Numbered from the stretch's first letter, positions 17,132-25,829 are shown. The stretch: 35,633 nt of DNA from Clostridium sp. (GCA_023663815.1 JAMPGS010000020.1:1-35633), one strand, 5' to 3'. Numbers and translations: made by a program. The notes: a model not told the origin generated them from the letters alone.

Positions 17132-19465
17132 TTACAATTTCTCTTCCAACACATCAAGAGATTCATATCCATAAAGATGGGCCATATTTGTCATAATGAT
17201 TTTGGCAAGATTTTCTCCGTCCTTATAAAGCTGTGCCACAAATCTCCCGTACAAATCCAGCGTCGTATCCGAGTAGGTGGAAAGCTCCCCCCGCAGGTAA
17301 GTCTCATAGGAGGTGTTAAAGGGCGTGTCCTCCGCCGTGTGGATGCTCCGGGCGTTGCCCGCCGCCTTGGGATAATTCTCCGCAAATTCTTCCATCCACG
17401 CAACCTGAATTTTTACAATTTCCTCGATAATTTCCTTTTTCATTTCAGGCAAATCCGGAAAGGAAGCCTTAATCTGCTCGTAGCGCAGAGGCGCCGTGCT
17501 TTCCATCATACGGCCGTACTTTTCTGTAATCAAATTCCAGCCCCGCTCGTTTGCCCTGTGAAAATCATGGATATAGCTCTTTAGCATCTCCTCCGTCCAC
17601 GCCATATACTGGCTCTTTCTCATAATGGAAAAGGTGTTCCAGTCGTCCTGACAGTCCGCCCTGCCTCCCTCGTTTTCCACCTTGTCAAAGGCCTCCCATT
17701 CCAGCGAGACAAGCTCGTTTACAAGGGCCGCCTTAAAGGAATCGTCCTGCCGCTCCTTTTGGGGGATGCTCTTTAAAATTTTATCCGTGTGATTGTCAAG
17801 GTAATTGTCCTCGCCGCTGGTAAGCCCTTGTTTTTTCATCTCGGCAATAATCAGCGCCACAATCATTTCAATTGTCTGCGGAATCCTCTCGTCCCCCGCC
17901 GGAAATTCCACCAGCGAGCTTAAAATATCTCTTATTTCCGGCAAAATCCGCAGCCGTTCCATTCCTCTGTGCATCCATTTATAAAAAGGCGCGTAGGTGC
18001 GGTTTAAGAGATAAACCATCGCCATGGTGTGCTTCATGAACTCCGACAGCGCGACAACCGCGGTAACCCTCTCCCCACGGCCGAACATTCTGGAATAATT
18101 GTACTGGCCCGACTGCGCCATCAGGGCCGCCTCCCTTGCAATCTTCCTGATACGCGCCTCCTCAGGATAGTAAGACAATATCCCCCGCCTGATTCGGGTA
18201 AACTCGCCCAAATCATCCCGGAATACTTTTCCGTTGACCGCCGTAGCCAGCCGGTAATCCTCAAGGAACAGCCATTGATTCTGGGTGCTGGGCACGTCCC
18301 GAAGGCCGATTAAACTCTCGTAAAAATCCCCAATTCTAAATACGCCCACCCTCTTTTGGGCTTTCAGCGTGGTAAAACGGGTGATTCCCATATAGGTGGA
18401 GGGTAATTCTTCGTAAGCCCTCTGCAGCTCCTCCCCAATTTCATCATACACCGAATCGGTCAGCCACAGGCAGAAGCCGGGGCCAAAATCGTGATCCCGC
18501 GATACTTGGTCGTCAAAGCCAAAGCACTCCGAGCCCTCTCCCACAAGGCCTACGGCAATTAAATGCTCATATTCAGGGAATTTCTGGCGAATCATGGCTT
18601 TTCCGTATTCCTCATAAAAGGCCTCGCACAGCTCCATTCCATTCCGAAAATTTCTGCCCGCCATGGGAAGCTCCCTCATTTTTGCCGTCACCGCATTTAA
18701 ATTCTGCAAGGTCAGCTCATAGGCCTTGCTTTTTCCCACATTTCTCTCAATCTGCTCCAAGGCAAGCTGATAAAAGCGCGCGGATTCCCCCAAATTTCCC
18801 GCAAGATACTGAGCCTCGCCCATTGCGGAAAGCGCGCCGCTGTAATGGTAGTCCTTTTCCTCGTCCATCTCAAAAATGGAAAAGGCTTTGTTTAAATTTT
18901 CAATGGCCTCCTGATAACGCCCAAGCTTTAACAGCGAGGAAGCCAAATTGGTATGCGTCACCGCCACCTCTATCCTGTGCTCGCTGTACATGGAGGCGAT
19001 GGAAAGCGCTCTCTCCAGACAATCGCAGGCGCTTTCATAGTCCCCCATTTCCTGAAATAAAAGGCTCATGTTATTGTAAAGGCTGGCGTACCGAAAATCC
19101 GCGGGCATCAGCTCTTTTTCATAAATGTCCTTAACCTCCTGATAATAAATCATGGATTCCCGCAAAAGCCCCGCCGCCCGGCAGGCGTTGGCTATATTTA
19201 AAAGCGTTGTTGCGTAGGCCACCGTTCCCTTTAACCCCGCCTGCTCCACCAGTATCAAAAGCTGTCTGCAGCAGGAAATTGACTTTTCATACTCGCCAAG
19301 CTCCCGGTAATGCCCTATCATTTCATTTAACAGCGTAATCAAAGAAGCCGTATCCCCTTCCTCCGACGCCGCATCTATTTTCTGCACCAGAAAAGGCTCC
19401 ACCTCCTCTATCCTATGCTGCTCAAATAAGCCGTCCAATTCCTCTAAAACCTTTTCAATATTCAT
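17132..19465 (-). CDS. TPR-repeat protein with DUF4037 nucleotidyltransferase-like domain
   Basis: A 777-residue cytoplasmic protein. Residues ~1-280 are a run of tetratricopeptide repeats (for example YASLYNNMSLLFQEMGDYESACDCLERAL and VAVTHTNLASSLLKLGRYQEAI). From ~300 a DUF4037 region starts with GLVGEGSECFGFDDQVSRDHDF, which resembles a minimal nucleotidyltransferase active site (GSE plus D-x-D). The C-terminal ~150 residues resemble no family I know. The start at 19465 (MNIEKVLEE) has GGAGG seven nt upstream. Function is unknown; the design suggests a TPR scaffold that presents a partner to a nucleotide-transfer domain. The MATE gene follows within 20 bp. Confidence 0.85.
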   Translation of the reverse strand: MNIEKVLEELDGLFEQHRIEEVEPFLVQKIDAASEEGDTASLITLLNEMIGHYRELGEYEKSISCCRQLLILVEQAGLKGTVAYATTLLNIANACRAAGLLRESMIYYQEVKDIYEKELMPADFRYASLYNNMSLLFQEMGDYESACDCLERALSIASMYSEHRIEVAVTHTNLASSLLKLGRYQEAIENLNKAFSIFEMDEEKDYHYSGALSAMGEAQYLAGNLGESARFYQLALEQIERNVGKSKAYELTLQNLNAVTAKMRELPMAGRNFRNGMELCEAFYEEYGKAMIRQKFPEYEHLIAVGLVGEGSECFGFDDQVSRDHDFGPGFCLWLTDSVYDEIGEELQRAYEELPSTYMGITRFTTLKAQKRVGVFRIGDFYESLIGLRDVPSTQNQWLFLEDYRLATAVNGKVFRDDLGEFTRIRRGILSYYPEEARIRKIAREAALMAQSGQYNYSRMFGRGERVTAVVALSEFMKHTMAMVYLLNRTYAPFYKWMHRGMERLRILPEIRDILSSLVEFPAGDERIPQTIEMIVALIIAEMKKQGLTSGEDNYLDNHTDKILKSIPQKERQDDSFKAALVNELVSLEWEAFDKVENEGGRADCQDDWNTFSIMRKSQYMAWTEEMLKSYIHDFHRANERGWNLITEKYGRMMESTAPLRYEQIKASFPDLPEMKKEIIEEIVKIQVAWMEEFAENYPKAAGNARSIHTAEDTPFNTSYETYLRGELSTYSDTTLDLYGRFVAQLYKDGENLAKIIMTNMAHLYGYESLDVLEEKL

Positions 19466-19512
19466 AATCTTACCTCCAATTTCAAGTTTCGCTAAGGCAC
19501 TGTAGCGCACTC

Positions 19513-19562
19513 TGCATAGAACAATCCCTTGCCGCAAAAGCGTCCTCTCATTGTTCTATGCA
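19513..19562. repeat. 13-bp perfect inverted repeat in the DUF4037 leader
   Basis: TGCATAGAACAAT (19513-19525) is mirrored by ATTGTTCTATGCA (19550-19562) around 24 nt. It lies between the predicted promoter and the start codon of the TPR-DUF4037 gene, so the leader RNA would form a 13-bp hairpin. No T run follows on either strand, which argues against a terminator. Confidence 0.6.
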
Positions 19563-19631
19563 CTGAAAGCCTCTGCCGTTTTCCAAGTCCCGCAAAGGCT
19601 CCTTTCCAGTTCTGTAGATTTTATATGATTC

Positions 19632-19659
19632 ATTATACTTCATTCATTGTTTTTTTCAA
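19632..19659 (-). promoter_or_regulatory. Promoter for the TPR-DUF4037 gene
   Basis: On the minus strand TTGAAA (19659-19654), a 16-bp spacer and TATAAT (19637-19632). Transcription would start near 19625, giving a leader of about 160 nt that includes the 13-bp hairpin. Confidence 0.6.
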
Positions 19660-19730
19660 GCATCACTCCCGACGGCTGCAGGCATATTATATGCTAAAAA
19701 CGCCAATCCTCAAAAGGGCATGTTCATGCC

Positions 19731-19755
19731 GCTTTGGCGGCGTGTTCCTCTGCGC
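19731..19755. repeat. Dispersed intergenic repeat, copy 1
   Basis: This 25-nt stretch, GCTTTGGCGGCGTGTTCCTC plus TGCGC, matches 26775-26799 at 21 of 25 positions. Both copies have ATATGCT about 35-40 bp to the left. The rest of 19660-19763 holds short hairpins (GCCGC-TTTG-GCGGC) and no gene. Confidence 0.4.
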
Positions 19756-19763
19756 GGCCGTCG

Positions 19764-19804
19764 CATAAAATAAGGACGTAAGTTCTATTAATAGACTTGC
19801 GCCC
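19764..19804 (-). terminator. Terminator-like hairpin after the 64-residue gene
   Basis: On the minus strand GGGCGCAAGT pairs, with one mismatch and one G-T pair, with ACTTACGTCC across TCTATTAATAGA, followed by TTATTTTATG. It lies 20 bp after the stop of the small gene. Confidence 0.5.
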
Positions 19805-19822
19805 TGACTGCTTGCTATTTAA

Positions 19823-20017
19823 TTATTCCTTAATCTTATCCAATTCTGAAAGATTCACACCTGCAACATTGAGAAAACTTTTAAGATATATATATTCATC
19901 CTTTAAGCTTTCATACGTTTCAGTCGCGTTTTCCTTGCGTGCAATCAACATATGCACTTGAATTTTTTTAAAGTCTTCCATTGCTTTTTGTGTAATTTCC
20001 AAATTTGTATTCGGCAT
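19823..20017 (-). CDS. Small hypothetical protein (64 residues)
   Basis: A 64-residue, mostly helical, charged protein (MPNTNLEITQKAMEDFKKIQ...NVAGVNLSELDKIKE) with no membrane segment or recognised domain. It has a strong ribosome binding site, GGAGG seven nt before ATG, and a terminator-like hairpin downstream, so it is probably real. It lies in an AT-rich patch with the antitoxin-like gene and the type I toxin locus. I do not recognise a family. Confidence 0.65.
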   Translation of the reverse strand: MPNTNLEITQKAMEDFKKIQVHMLIARKENATETYESLKDEYIYLKSFLNVAGVNLSELDKIKE

Positions 20018-20091
20018 TATCCCACCTCCGATTATGAATACAATTATCTAATAATAAATAGTATATCATAATCAAAACGCAAAGTCTAATA

Positions 20092-20165
20092 TATTTTGCT
20101 ACGCCCTAGATGATTCATTTTAGCTACACACTGGATGATTCAAAAATTCCACACTTGATATTAAT
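20092..20165. repeat. Degenerate 25-bp tandem repeat
   Basis: Two clear copies (GCTACGCCCTAGATGATTCA and GCTACACACTGGATGATTCA, 25 bp apart) and a weaker third that reaches the stop codon of the next gene. It is another example of short degenerate repeats starting at a gene's 3' end. Confidence 0.45.
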
Positions 20166-20352
20166 CCCACTCTATTGCTTCATGGGGAATTGTTCCATTT
20201 TCTGCTATACTTCTATTAGCCCTCTCTATAGCCTCCACCTCATCCGGTAAAGGTACATCTTCCGGAATAAACTTTAAAATAACATTATAAATCGTTTCTA
20301 TATCTTCATCCGGCACTAGACCAATCATTCCTTTTAGCATTTCTCTGCTCAT
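20161..20352 (-). CDS. Small antitoxin-like hypothetical protein
   Basis: A 63-residue protein (MSREMLKGMIGLVPDEDIETIYNVILKFIPEDVPLPDEVEAIERA...IPHEAIEWD). The helical N-terminal part plus an acidic tail with an EAIERAxxxIxxGxxxxHExIxWD pattern is like small proteins in Clostridia often labelled antitoxin or RelB-like. No toxin gene (RelE/ParE type) is adjacent, so it could be an orphan antitoxin or something else. GAGGCGG lies upstream of the ATG at 20352; the frame is open to an ATG at 20373 with AAAGGG close upstream, an alternative. Confidence 0.65.
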   Translation of the reverse strand: MSREMLKGMIGLVPDEDIETIYNVILKFIPEDVPLPDEVEAIERANRSIAENGTIPHEAIEWD

Positions 20353-20462
20353 TTCTAACCGCCTCTTTATCATTTCCCTTTATATCTTACCAATAGAAAA
20401 CCATTATACTGCTATTTATAAACAATATACCACACTTCGCCTTTTATACGTACATTTTTTTC

Positions 20463-20491
20463 TTGAAACTTTACCCACAACACATTATAAT
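20463..20491 (+). promoter_or_regulatory. Strong promoter for the antisense antitoxin RNA
   Basis: TTGAAA (20463-20468), a 17-bp spacer and a perfect TATAAT (20486-20491) point along the plus strand. No plus-strand open frame follows, so the product is expected to be a small RNA starting near 20498. Confidence 0.75.
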
Positions 20492-20497
20492 AAGTAA

Positions 20498-20590
20498 AAG
20501 AGAAACAACCGCTTACAAAGTGGCAGCCTCGTTAGATGATTAAAATAAGTCACCTGTCCGGCTAAGACAAAGGTGGCTTATTTATTTTCG
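20498..20590 (+). ncRNA. Predicted antitoxin small RNA (type I system)
   Basis: About 90 nt from the strong promoter to a terminator whose stem AAATAAGTCACC (20543-20554) pairs with GGTGGCTTATTT (20572-20583), followed by ATTTTCG. It is transcribed toward the toxin gene and overlaps its last codon and 3' UTR. The terminator loop carries GGCTAA (20560-20565) after CACCTG (20551-20556). The same two words recur in order at 20717-20722 and 20732-20737 in the toxin 5' UTR region, so the two RNAs are complementary there too. This resembles the layout of the par (fst) locus. Ends are inferred from sequence. Confidence 0.65.
20543..20588. terminator. Shared bidirectional terminator of toxin and antitoxin RNAs
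   Basis: A 12-bp stem with one G-T pair and a 17-nt loop (20555-20571). It is T-rich on both sides, better on the plus strand. The toxin stop codon lies at its right edge. Confidence 0.7.
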
Positions 20591-20677
20591 CTTGTTGTTC
20601 CTATCTATATAGGCAAGCAGCGCAATGAGGAACGACCCGCCTAAAAATAATAGGCTTAACACCTCGTATGTATCCAT
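20582..20677 (-). CDS. Putative holin-like type I toxin (31 residues)
   Basis: This small gene encodes MDTYEVLSLLFLGGSFLIAL followed by LAYIDRNNKRK. It has the standard form of the Firmicutes holin-like toxins (TxpA/Hol-Tox type): short N terminus, one membrane helix (~6-23), positively charged tail. Such toxins insert in the membrane. GGAGG lies 8 nt upstream of the ATG; an in-frame GTG two codons earlier is possible. A convergent small RNA overlaps its 3' end. The predicted 5' UTR holds GTGGCAGCCTC (20719-20709), perfectly complementary to 20530-20520 beyond the 3' end, which could fold the message shut if transcription reads that far. Confidence 0.75.
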   Translation of the reverse strand: MDTYEVLSLLFLGGSFLIALLAYIDRNNKRK

Positions 20678-20766
20678 ATGCACGACCTCCCCTCTTTTTC
20701 AAGTATGGGAGGCTGCCACCTGCTTTAGCTTGGCTAAACTTGTATTTGATTACTTCTCATGTTGGT

Positions 20767-20795
20767 AGTGTATCATAATTTATATATCACGACAA
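20767..20795 (-). promoter_or_regulatory. Candidate promoter for the toxin mRNA
   Basis: On the minus strand TTGTCG (20795-20790), 17 bp, TACACT (20772-20767); an overlapping TATGAT (20777-20772) could serve as -10 instead. The start would lie near 20760, giving a ~80-nt 5' UTR. The remaining bases to the gdhA terminator (20800-20876) are AT-rich with nothing further seen. Confidence 0.4.
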
Positions 20796-20876
20796 TCTAA
20801 TTTTCTCTTAAATTTTTTTCTAATCTGCGTTATGTTTTTATTTCTTAATAAAATGTATTTTTATGTGCTCTCAAAA

Positions 20877-20917
20877 AAATCCCGCATATATACTGTTTCC
20901 AGTCATATGCGGGATTT
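20877..20917 (-). terminator. gdhA terminator
   Basis: The minus-strand stem AAATCCCGCATAT pairs perfectly with ATATGCGGGATTT (13 bp), followed by a T run. It lies 22 bp after the gdhA stop. Confidence 0.9.
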
Positions 20918-20938
20918 TCATTTTTAAATAATTATACT

Positions 20939-22372
<1,434 letters not shown>

Positions 22373-22422
22373 TTAAGCAATTAAATTGGAAAAGTTAAAA
22401 TTTTTTTATTTACGCCACTTGC

Positions 22423-22854
22423 TTACAAGTAGCGTTTTAACCTTTCAATATTTTTTTCCTCAAAATCCATCAGCTCTTTTGCTATCTCCATCGAGGTGTT
22501 TCCAGCATTTTCATGGTGGTTAATCGCCTTCCACATGCTGGTAAGCCCTCTGTTGGAGCCCTGAATCATTATCTCAGCAATATGGCTTGTGCTTGTGTTA
22601 AGCATGGTATTCGCGCGCACTCCACTCTTCAGCATCATATCCTGAAATCCTGTTTCCTTATAGGAAGGCGCCCTTCCGTCAAGAAGCTTGTCGGTGGCCT
22701 TGTTGTAAATATCGGCGTATTTCATTGATTCTCTAGCTACTTGGCTAGACAAACTGTCGTCGCAAATTTTTTCGCTAATTGTATCGATGGCTTTCATTGC
22801 CATTTTTGTGTTTCGCTGCACTTCCTGTAAAATTCTTACGTCGTCGCTTCTCAT
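22423..22854 (-). CDS. Conserved clostridial hypothetical protein (143 residues)
   Basis: A helical, soluble protein starting MRSDDVRILQEVQRNTKMAMKAIDTI and ending NAGNTSMEIAKELMDFEEKNIERLKRYL. The pattern of long helices with STSHIAEIMIQGSNRG in the middle suggests a four-helix bundle, but I cannot assign a function. The start at 22854 has GGGAG 8 nt upstream. The frame stays open upstream to 23001 only because it runs through the GC-rich repeat, which I regard as noncoding. Confidence 0.8.
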   Translation of the reverse strand: MRSDDVRILQEVQRNTKMAMKAIDTISEKICDDSLSSQVARESMKYADIYNKATDKLLDGRAPSYKETGFQDMMLKSGVRANTMLNTSTSHIAEIMIQGSNRGLTSMWKAINHHENAGNTSMEIAKELMDFEEKNIERLKRYL

Positions 22855-22883
22855 TTTTGTTTCTCCCTTCTTAATTGCCTCGC

Positions 22884-23113
22884 CTGCGCGCGCTCGACTT
22901 GCGTCTCGCTGTCGCGACAGTCGCCAACTGAGCACACTTGCGGTCTCCGGCTCGTTGCTCGCACGCTCGGCTCTCGCCTCGCTGAACGCGGCAGTCGCCA
23001 ACTGAGCACGCTTGCGGTCTCCGGCTCATTGCTCGCGCGCTCGGCTTCCGCCTCGCTGTCGCGGCAGTCGCCAACTGAGAACGCAAGCGTTCTCGTTTGG
23101 CTCGTTGCTCGCG
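22884..23113. repeat. GC-rich tandem repeat, three ~73-74 bp units
   Basis: Copies of CAGTCGCCAACTGAG start at 22918, 22992 and 23065. Each is followed by a related CTTGCGGTCTCCGGCTCRTT block and GCTCGCRCGCTCGGC. The DNA is far more GC-rich than its neighbours. The third unit has a different insert with the palindrome GAGAACGC-AA-GCGTTCTC. It lies between the terminator of the Gfo/Idh gene and the ribosome binding site of the 143-residue gene. Overlapping reading frames stay open in several phases, as expected for such repeats. Confidence 0.85.
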
Positions 23114-23114
23114 C

Positions 23115-23147
23115 AAATCAAAACAGGGTGAACCTTGTCCACCCTGT
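23115..23147 (-). terminator. Terminator of the Gfo/Idh gene
   Basis: On the minus strand ACAGGGTG and CACCCTGT form an 8-bp stem with a 9-nt loop, followed by TTTGATTT. It lies 25 bp after the stop codon. Confidence 0.75.
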
Positions 23148-23172
23148 CTTAGCTTTGCCAGTTTTTCTTTTT

Positions 23173-24165
23173 TTATTCTTCCTGATTCTCGAAGGGATAT
23201 ACAATCTTCCATTCCCTGCGGATACTGTCCATCAGCTTCATGACGCGCAGGGTTTCGCTGTGAGGCATCGCCGCGCACTCAAGCTGATTGTCGCGGATAG
23301 CGCGCATACTGGCTTCCACCTCGTACTCGTAGCCGGAAATCTGCTTCGGCGCTTTGTAAAAAGCAGCCTTATTATAAGAAGTATCATAAACCGTTATACT
23401 CTCAAAATTGTTAATATTTTCAACAATCGCAAAGCCCTTTGTCCCGTAAATAATGCCTTTTCTATCGCTTAGTGAAACCATGGAGCTGTTAAGGTGCGCC
23501 ACCCTTCCGTCCTGATATTGGAGGGTGATGCTGTTCTGCTCGTCAACGCCGGTCTTTGTGTAGGTGCAGTTAGAAACCACCTTGGCGATATCATTACCAA
23601 ATACCATAAGCGCAAAGTTCAAGGTATACACGCCGACATCAAGAAGCGCGCCGCCTGCTAGAGCGGGATCCTGAAGCCTTGGAACATTGTCAATTATATA
23701 GCCTAAATTGGCGGTAAGGGTTTTGGGCTCCCCGATAATTCCGCTGCCTATCACTTCCCGTATGGTGGTAAGCATAGGCATATATCTTGTCCAAATCGCC
23801 TCCGCAAGAAAAACTTCTTTCTCCTTGGCTAATTTGATGAGCTCCTCCGCCTGCGCCGCGTTGGCTGTGAAGGCCTTCTCGCAGAGCACCGGCTTCCCGT
23901 GCTCGATACACAGCTTAGCGTTCTCAAAATGCTCCGAATGGGGCGTTGCAATGTAAATTAAATCCACCTTTTTATCCATCGCAAGCTCCTCGTAGGAGCC
24001 GTAAGCCTTTTTGCACCCGTATTTTCCTGCAAAGGCATCAGCCTTTACCTTCTCTCTGGACGCAACCGCATAGCACTTGACGCCTTTCATTTTATTCAGG
24101 GTGTTTGCCATCACGGCCGCAATATTGCCCGCCCCCATAATTCCCACGTTAAATTTCCCTATCAT
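23173..24165 (-). CDS. Gfo/Idh/MocA family oxidoreductase
   Basis: A 330-residue NAD(P)-dependent dehydrogenase. The N-terminal Rossmann domain has GIMGAGNIAAVMANTL, the second strand KCYAVASREKVKADAF, IYIATPHSEHFENAKLCIEHG and the catalytic-lysine motif CEKAFTANAAQAEEL. The C-terminal half is the family's alpha/beta substrate domain. Substrate unknown; relatives act on sugars, inositols or trans-dihydrodiols. The start at 24165 (MIGKFNVG) has GAGG six nt upstream. Upstream of it lies a 21-bp sequence identical to one before nrdR. Confidence 0.92.
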   Translation of the reverse strand: MIGKFNVGIMGAGNIAAVMANTLNKMKGVKCYAVASREKVKADAFAGKYGCKKAYGSYEELAMDKKVDLIYIATPHSEHFENAKLCIEHGKPVLCEKAFTANAAQAEELIKLAKEKEVFLAEAIWTRYMPMLTTIREVIGSGIIGEPKTLTANLGYIIDNVPRLQDPALAGGALLDVGVYTLNFALMVFGNDIAKVVSNCTYTKTGVDEQNSITLQYQDGRVAHLNSSMVSLSDRKGIIYGTKGFAIVENINNFESITVYDTSYNKAAFYKAPKQISGYEYEVEASMRAIRDNQLECAAMPHSETLRVMKLMDSIRREWKIVYPFENQEE

Positions 24166-24224
24166 ATTTTTCCTCATTTCTGCGCTGCTTTTTGCACAAG
24201 CATAAATGCAATTCCCGCCTGCTT

Positions 24225-25541
24225 TTATTCCACATACTCGGACTTCACATATGCGACTTGGCCTTTGTACTTAATTCTGGTCCAGCCGTCGGCCTGCTTC
24301 ATGATGACCTCCAGTATTTCCCCACCGAAAGCGGTTCCAAGGGATTCGGAATCCGTGCTGGCGCTCTTGCGAATCTTTACACTCTCAATCACCTCAACCG
24401 TTCCTGTAACGGTATCCTTTGAGGTTGAGGTTTCCGACGTATTCTCTGCTTTTTCAGGCTTTTGCGTGGGGGCCGGAACATTGTTCTCGGCAAGCTCCGC
24501 GTCTACAATTTCCTCCGATACCAGCTCAAGATACTCGCTCTTTATAAAAGCGTCCCTATCCTTGTAGCGCACCTTGCTCCATCCGTTTTCTCTCTGCTCA
24601 ACCAAGGTAAACTCCTGCCCCACCTCGGCTTTATCAAGCTTATCCGCCGTCTCGCTGTCGGAGCTTCTGATATTTACAACGTCGGTAGCCCGCACTGTCC
24701 GAAGTACCGTCTGTTCCGCCGCTGCATCCGCCGTCTCTCCCTCCTCGGAAGCCGCTGCGTTCTCCTCCTCCGTTTCAGGCGCTTCTGCCTCCGCCAGTTT
24801 TTCGCCTACCTCCTCGTTTATTTTTTCTCTGAGATAGGCAATAAACTCATTGAGATCCTCGTCCTCGGCAAGCATCTCATTGTACTCCACAGCCACCCGA
24901 TTATTTAAATCCACCACATCGTCCTGAAGGGTTACCTTCTTAATATAGTCGTAAATCTTATCGTCATAGGTTCCGCCGTTGATAAAATTACCGTCCTCCC
25001 CGTTTATCTCCACGTAATAGGTCTGCAGTCCGGGAAGGGCCACGTCCGCGTCGGTAAAGAGCACCTCCGAATACACGTAAGCTACATAGGTATTTTCTTC
25101 CGGTCCAGGCTTCGTGTATACGTTTAGTTCCGGGTAGGAATCAATATACTTGCTCAATTCCTGTACGCGGATAATTTCAATTTCATTTAAGTATGCATTT
25201 AGAGCAGTTACCGTATTGATATCCCCCTCCGCCTGCGCATTGTAATAGGTACGCACCATGTCGTTAATTTCCGGGTGTGCATTTTCTTCTAACGCCACGT
25301 CGGGAATCTCGCCGTCTAAAGAATTCTCGGCGTCCCCGGCGGCTACCGCCATGGCGGCCTGCTCCGCTTCCTTCTCAAGCGCCTCCCGCTTGTTGGCGTT
25401 TACTGCCACTATAATTGTAATAATCACGCAAACAATCAGAACAAGAGGCATTACAATTTTGCTGTGGTCCATAATCCATTCCCCAACGGACATGAATTTT
25501 GTCATCCATACATACTTTTTGTTCTGTTCAGAATGTTTCAT
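24225..25541 (-). CDS. Membrane-anchored protein with two SH3b domains
   Basis: A 438-residue protein. A short cytoplasmic N terminus is followed by one membrane helix (~30-48), a coiled, acidic extracytoplasmic region (~50-290; many Glu and Ala), and two bacterial SH3 domains: ~295-350 (VVNIRSSDSETADKLDKAE...WSKVRYKDRDAFIKSEYLELV) and ~375-438 (VKIRKSASTDSESLGTAFGG...WTRIKYKGQVAYVKSEYVE). SH3b domains of this kind usually bind peptidoglycan or envelope peptides. No hydrolase domain is present, so a structural or sensory role at the wall is likelier than a lysin. AAAGGA lies 5 nt upstream of the ATG. Confidence 0.85.
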   Translation of the reverse strand: MKHSEQNKKYVWMTKFMSVGEWIMDHSKIVMPLVLIVCVIITIIVAVNANKREALEKEAEQAAMAVAAGDAENSLDGEIPDVALEENAHPEINDMVRTYYNAQAEGDINTVTALNAYLNEIEIIRVQELSKYIDSYPELNVYTKPGPEENTYVAYVYSEVLFTDADVALPGLQTYYVEINGEDGNFINGGTYDDKIYDYIKKVTLQDDVVDLNNRVAVEYNEMLAEDEDLNEFIAYLREKINEEVGEKLAEAEAPETEEENAAASEEGETADAAAEQTVLRTVRATDVVNIRSSDSETADKLDKAEVGQEFTLVEQRENGWSKVRYKDRDAFIKSEYLELVSEEIVDAELAENNVPAPTQKPEKAENTSETSTSKDTVTGTVEVIESVKIRKSASTDSESLGTAFGGEILEVIMKQADGWTRIKYKGQVAYVKSEYVE

Positions 25542-25628
25542 AAATATCCTTTCTCAATTAAATTTTCCGTTTACAGTATTTTGGAATTTGCTCACGCAAA
25601 TTCCATTGAATCAAAGTGTAAACTTTTC

Positions 25629-25762
25629 ATATTCAAGGTGATGCAAATGCACCCGACAGGAATCGAACCTGCATTAAAGGCGTCGGAGGCCTTCGTTCTA
25701 TCCGTTAGACTACGGGTGCATAGGAATTAAATATTACAAATTTGTTACATCACCTTGAATAT
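25629..25762. repeat. 15-bp inverted repeat enclosing tRNA-Arg
   Basis: ATATTCAAGGTGATG (25629-25643) and CATCACCTTGAATAT (25748-25762) are perfect complements, extended inward by CAAAT/ATTTG after a 3-nt bulge. They flank the tRNA on both sides. Confidence 0.8.
25648..25719 (-). tRNA. tRNA-Arg (anticodon CCG)
   Basis: The minus strand folds as a cloverleaf. The acceptor GCACCCG pairs with CGGGTGC and discriminator A follows. The anticodon stem is AAGGC/GCCTT with loop CTCCGAC (U33, anticodon CCG reading CGG), the variable loop is TAAT, and the T arm is GCAGG-TTCGAAT-CCTGT. CCA is not encoded. A 15-bp inverted repeat encloses the gene. Confidence 0.95.
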
Positions 25763-25789
25763 CATACCATACGCATTTAAAATTGTCTA
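25761..25789 (-). promoter_or_regulatory. tRNA-Arg promoter
   Basis: On the minus strand TAGACA (25789-25784), 17-bp spacer, TATGAT (25766-25761). The predicted start near 25754 falls inside the inverted repeat, so only about nine of the fifteen pairs would be in the RNA. Confidence 0.6.
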
Positions 25790-25829
25790 GTTATCATTTG
25801 TAAAAAATGTGTGAAACCTTTTAAATAAT

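Noticed and set aside
20161-20352. Type II toxin-antitoxin pair
   Set aside because: Only an antitoxin-like protein is seen; neither neighbour resembles a RelE, ParE, HicA or PIN toxin.
22855-23001. N-terminal extension of the 143-residue gene through the GC-rich repeat
   Set aside because: The reading frame is open only because of the repeat. A good RBS sits before the ATG at 22854, and the repeat peptides look unlike a protein N terminus.
22884-23113. CRISPR-like array
   Set aside because: Units of 73-74 bp are similar throughout, with no short repeat plus unique spacer pattern, and no cas genes are nearby.
22871-23278. 135-codon minus-strand frame across the GC-rich repeat
   Set aside because: It overlaps the 3' end of the Gfo/Idh gene in another frame and consists mainly of repeat-derived Arg/Ala-rich sequence.
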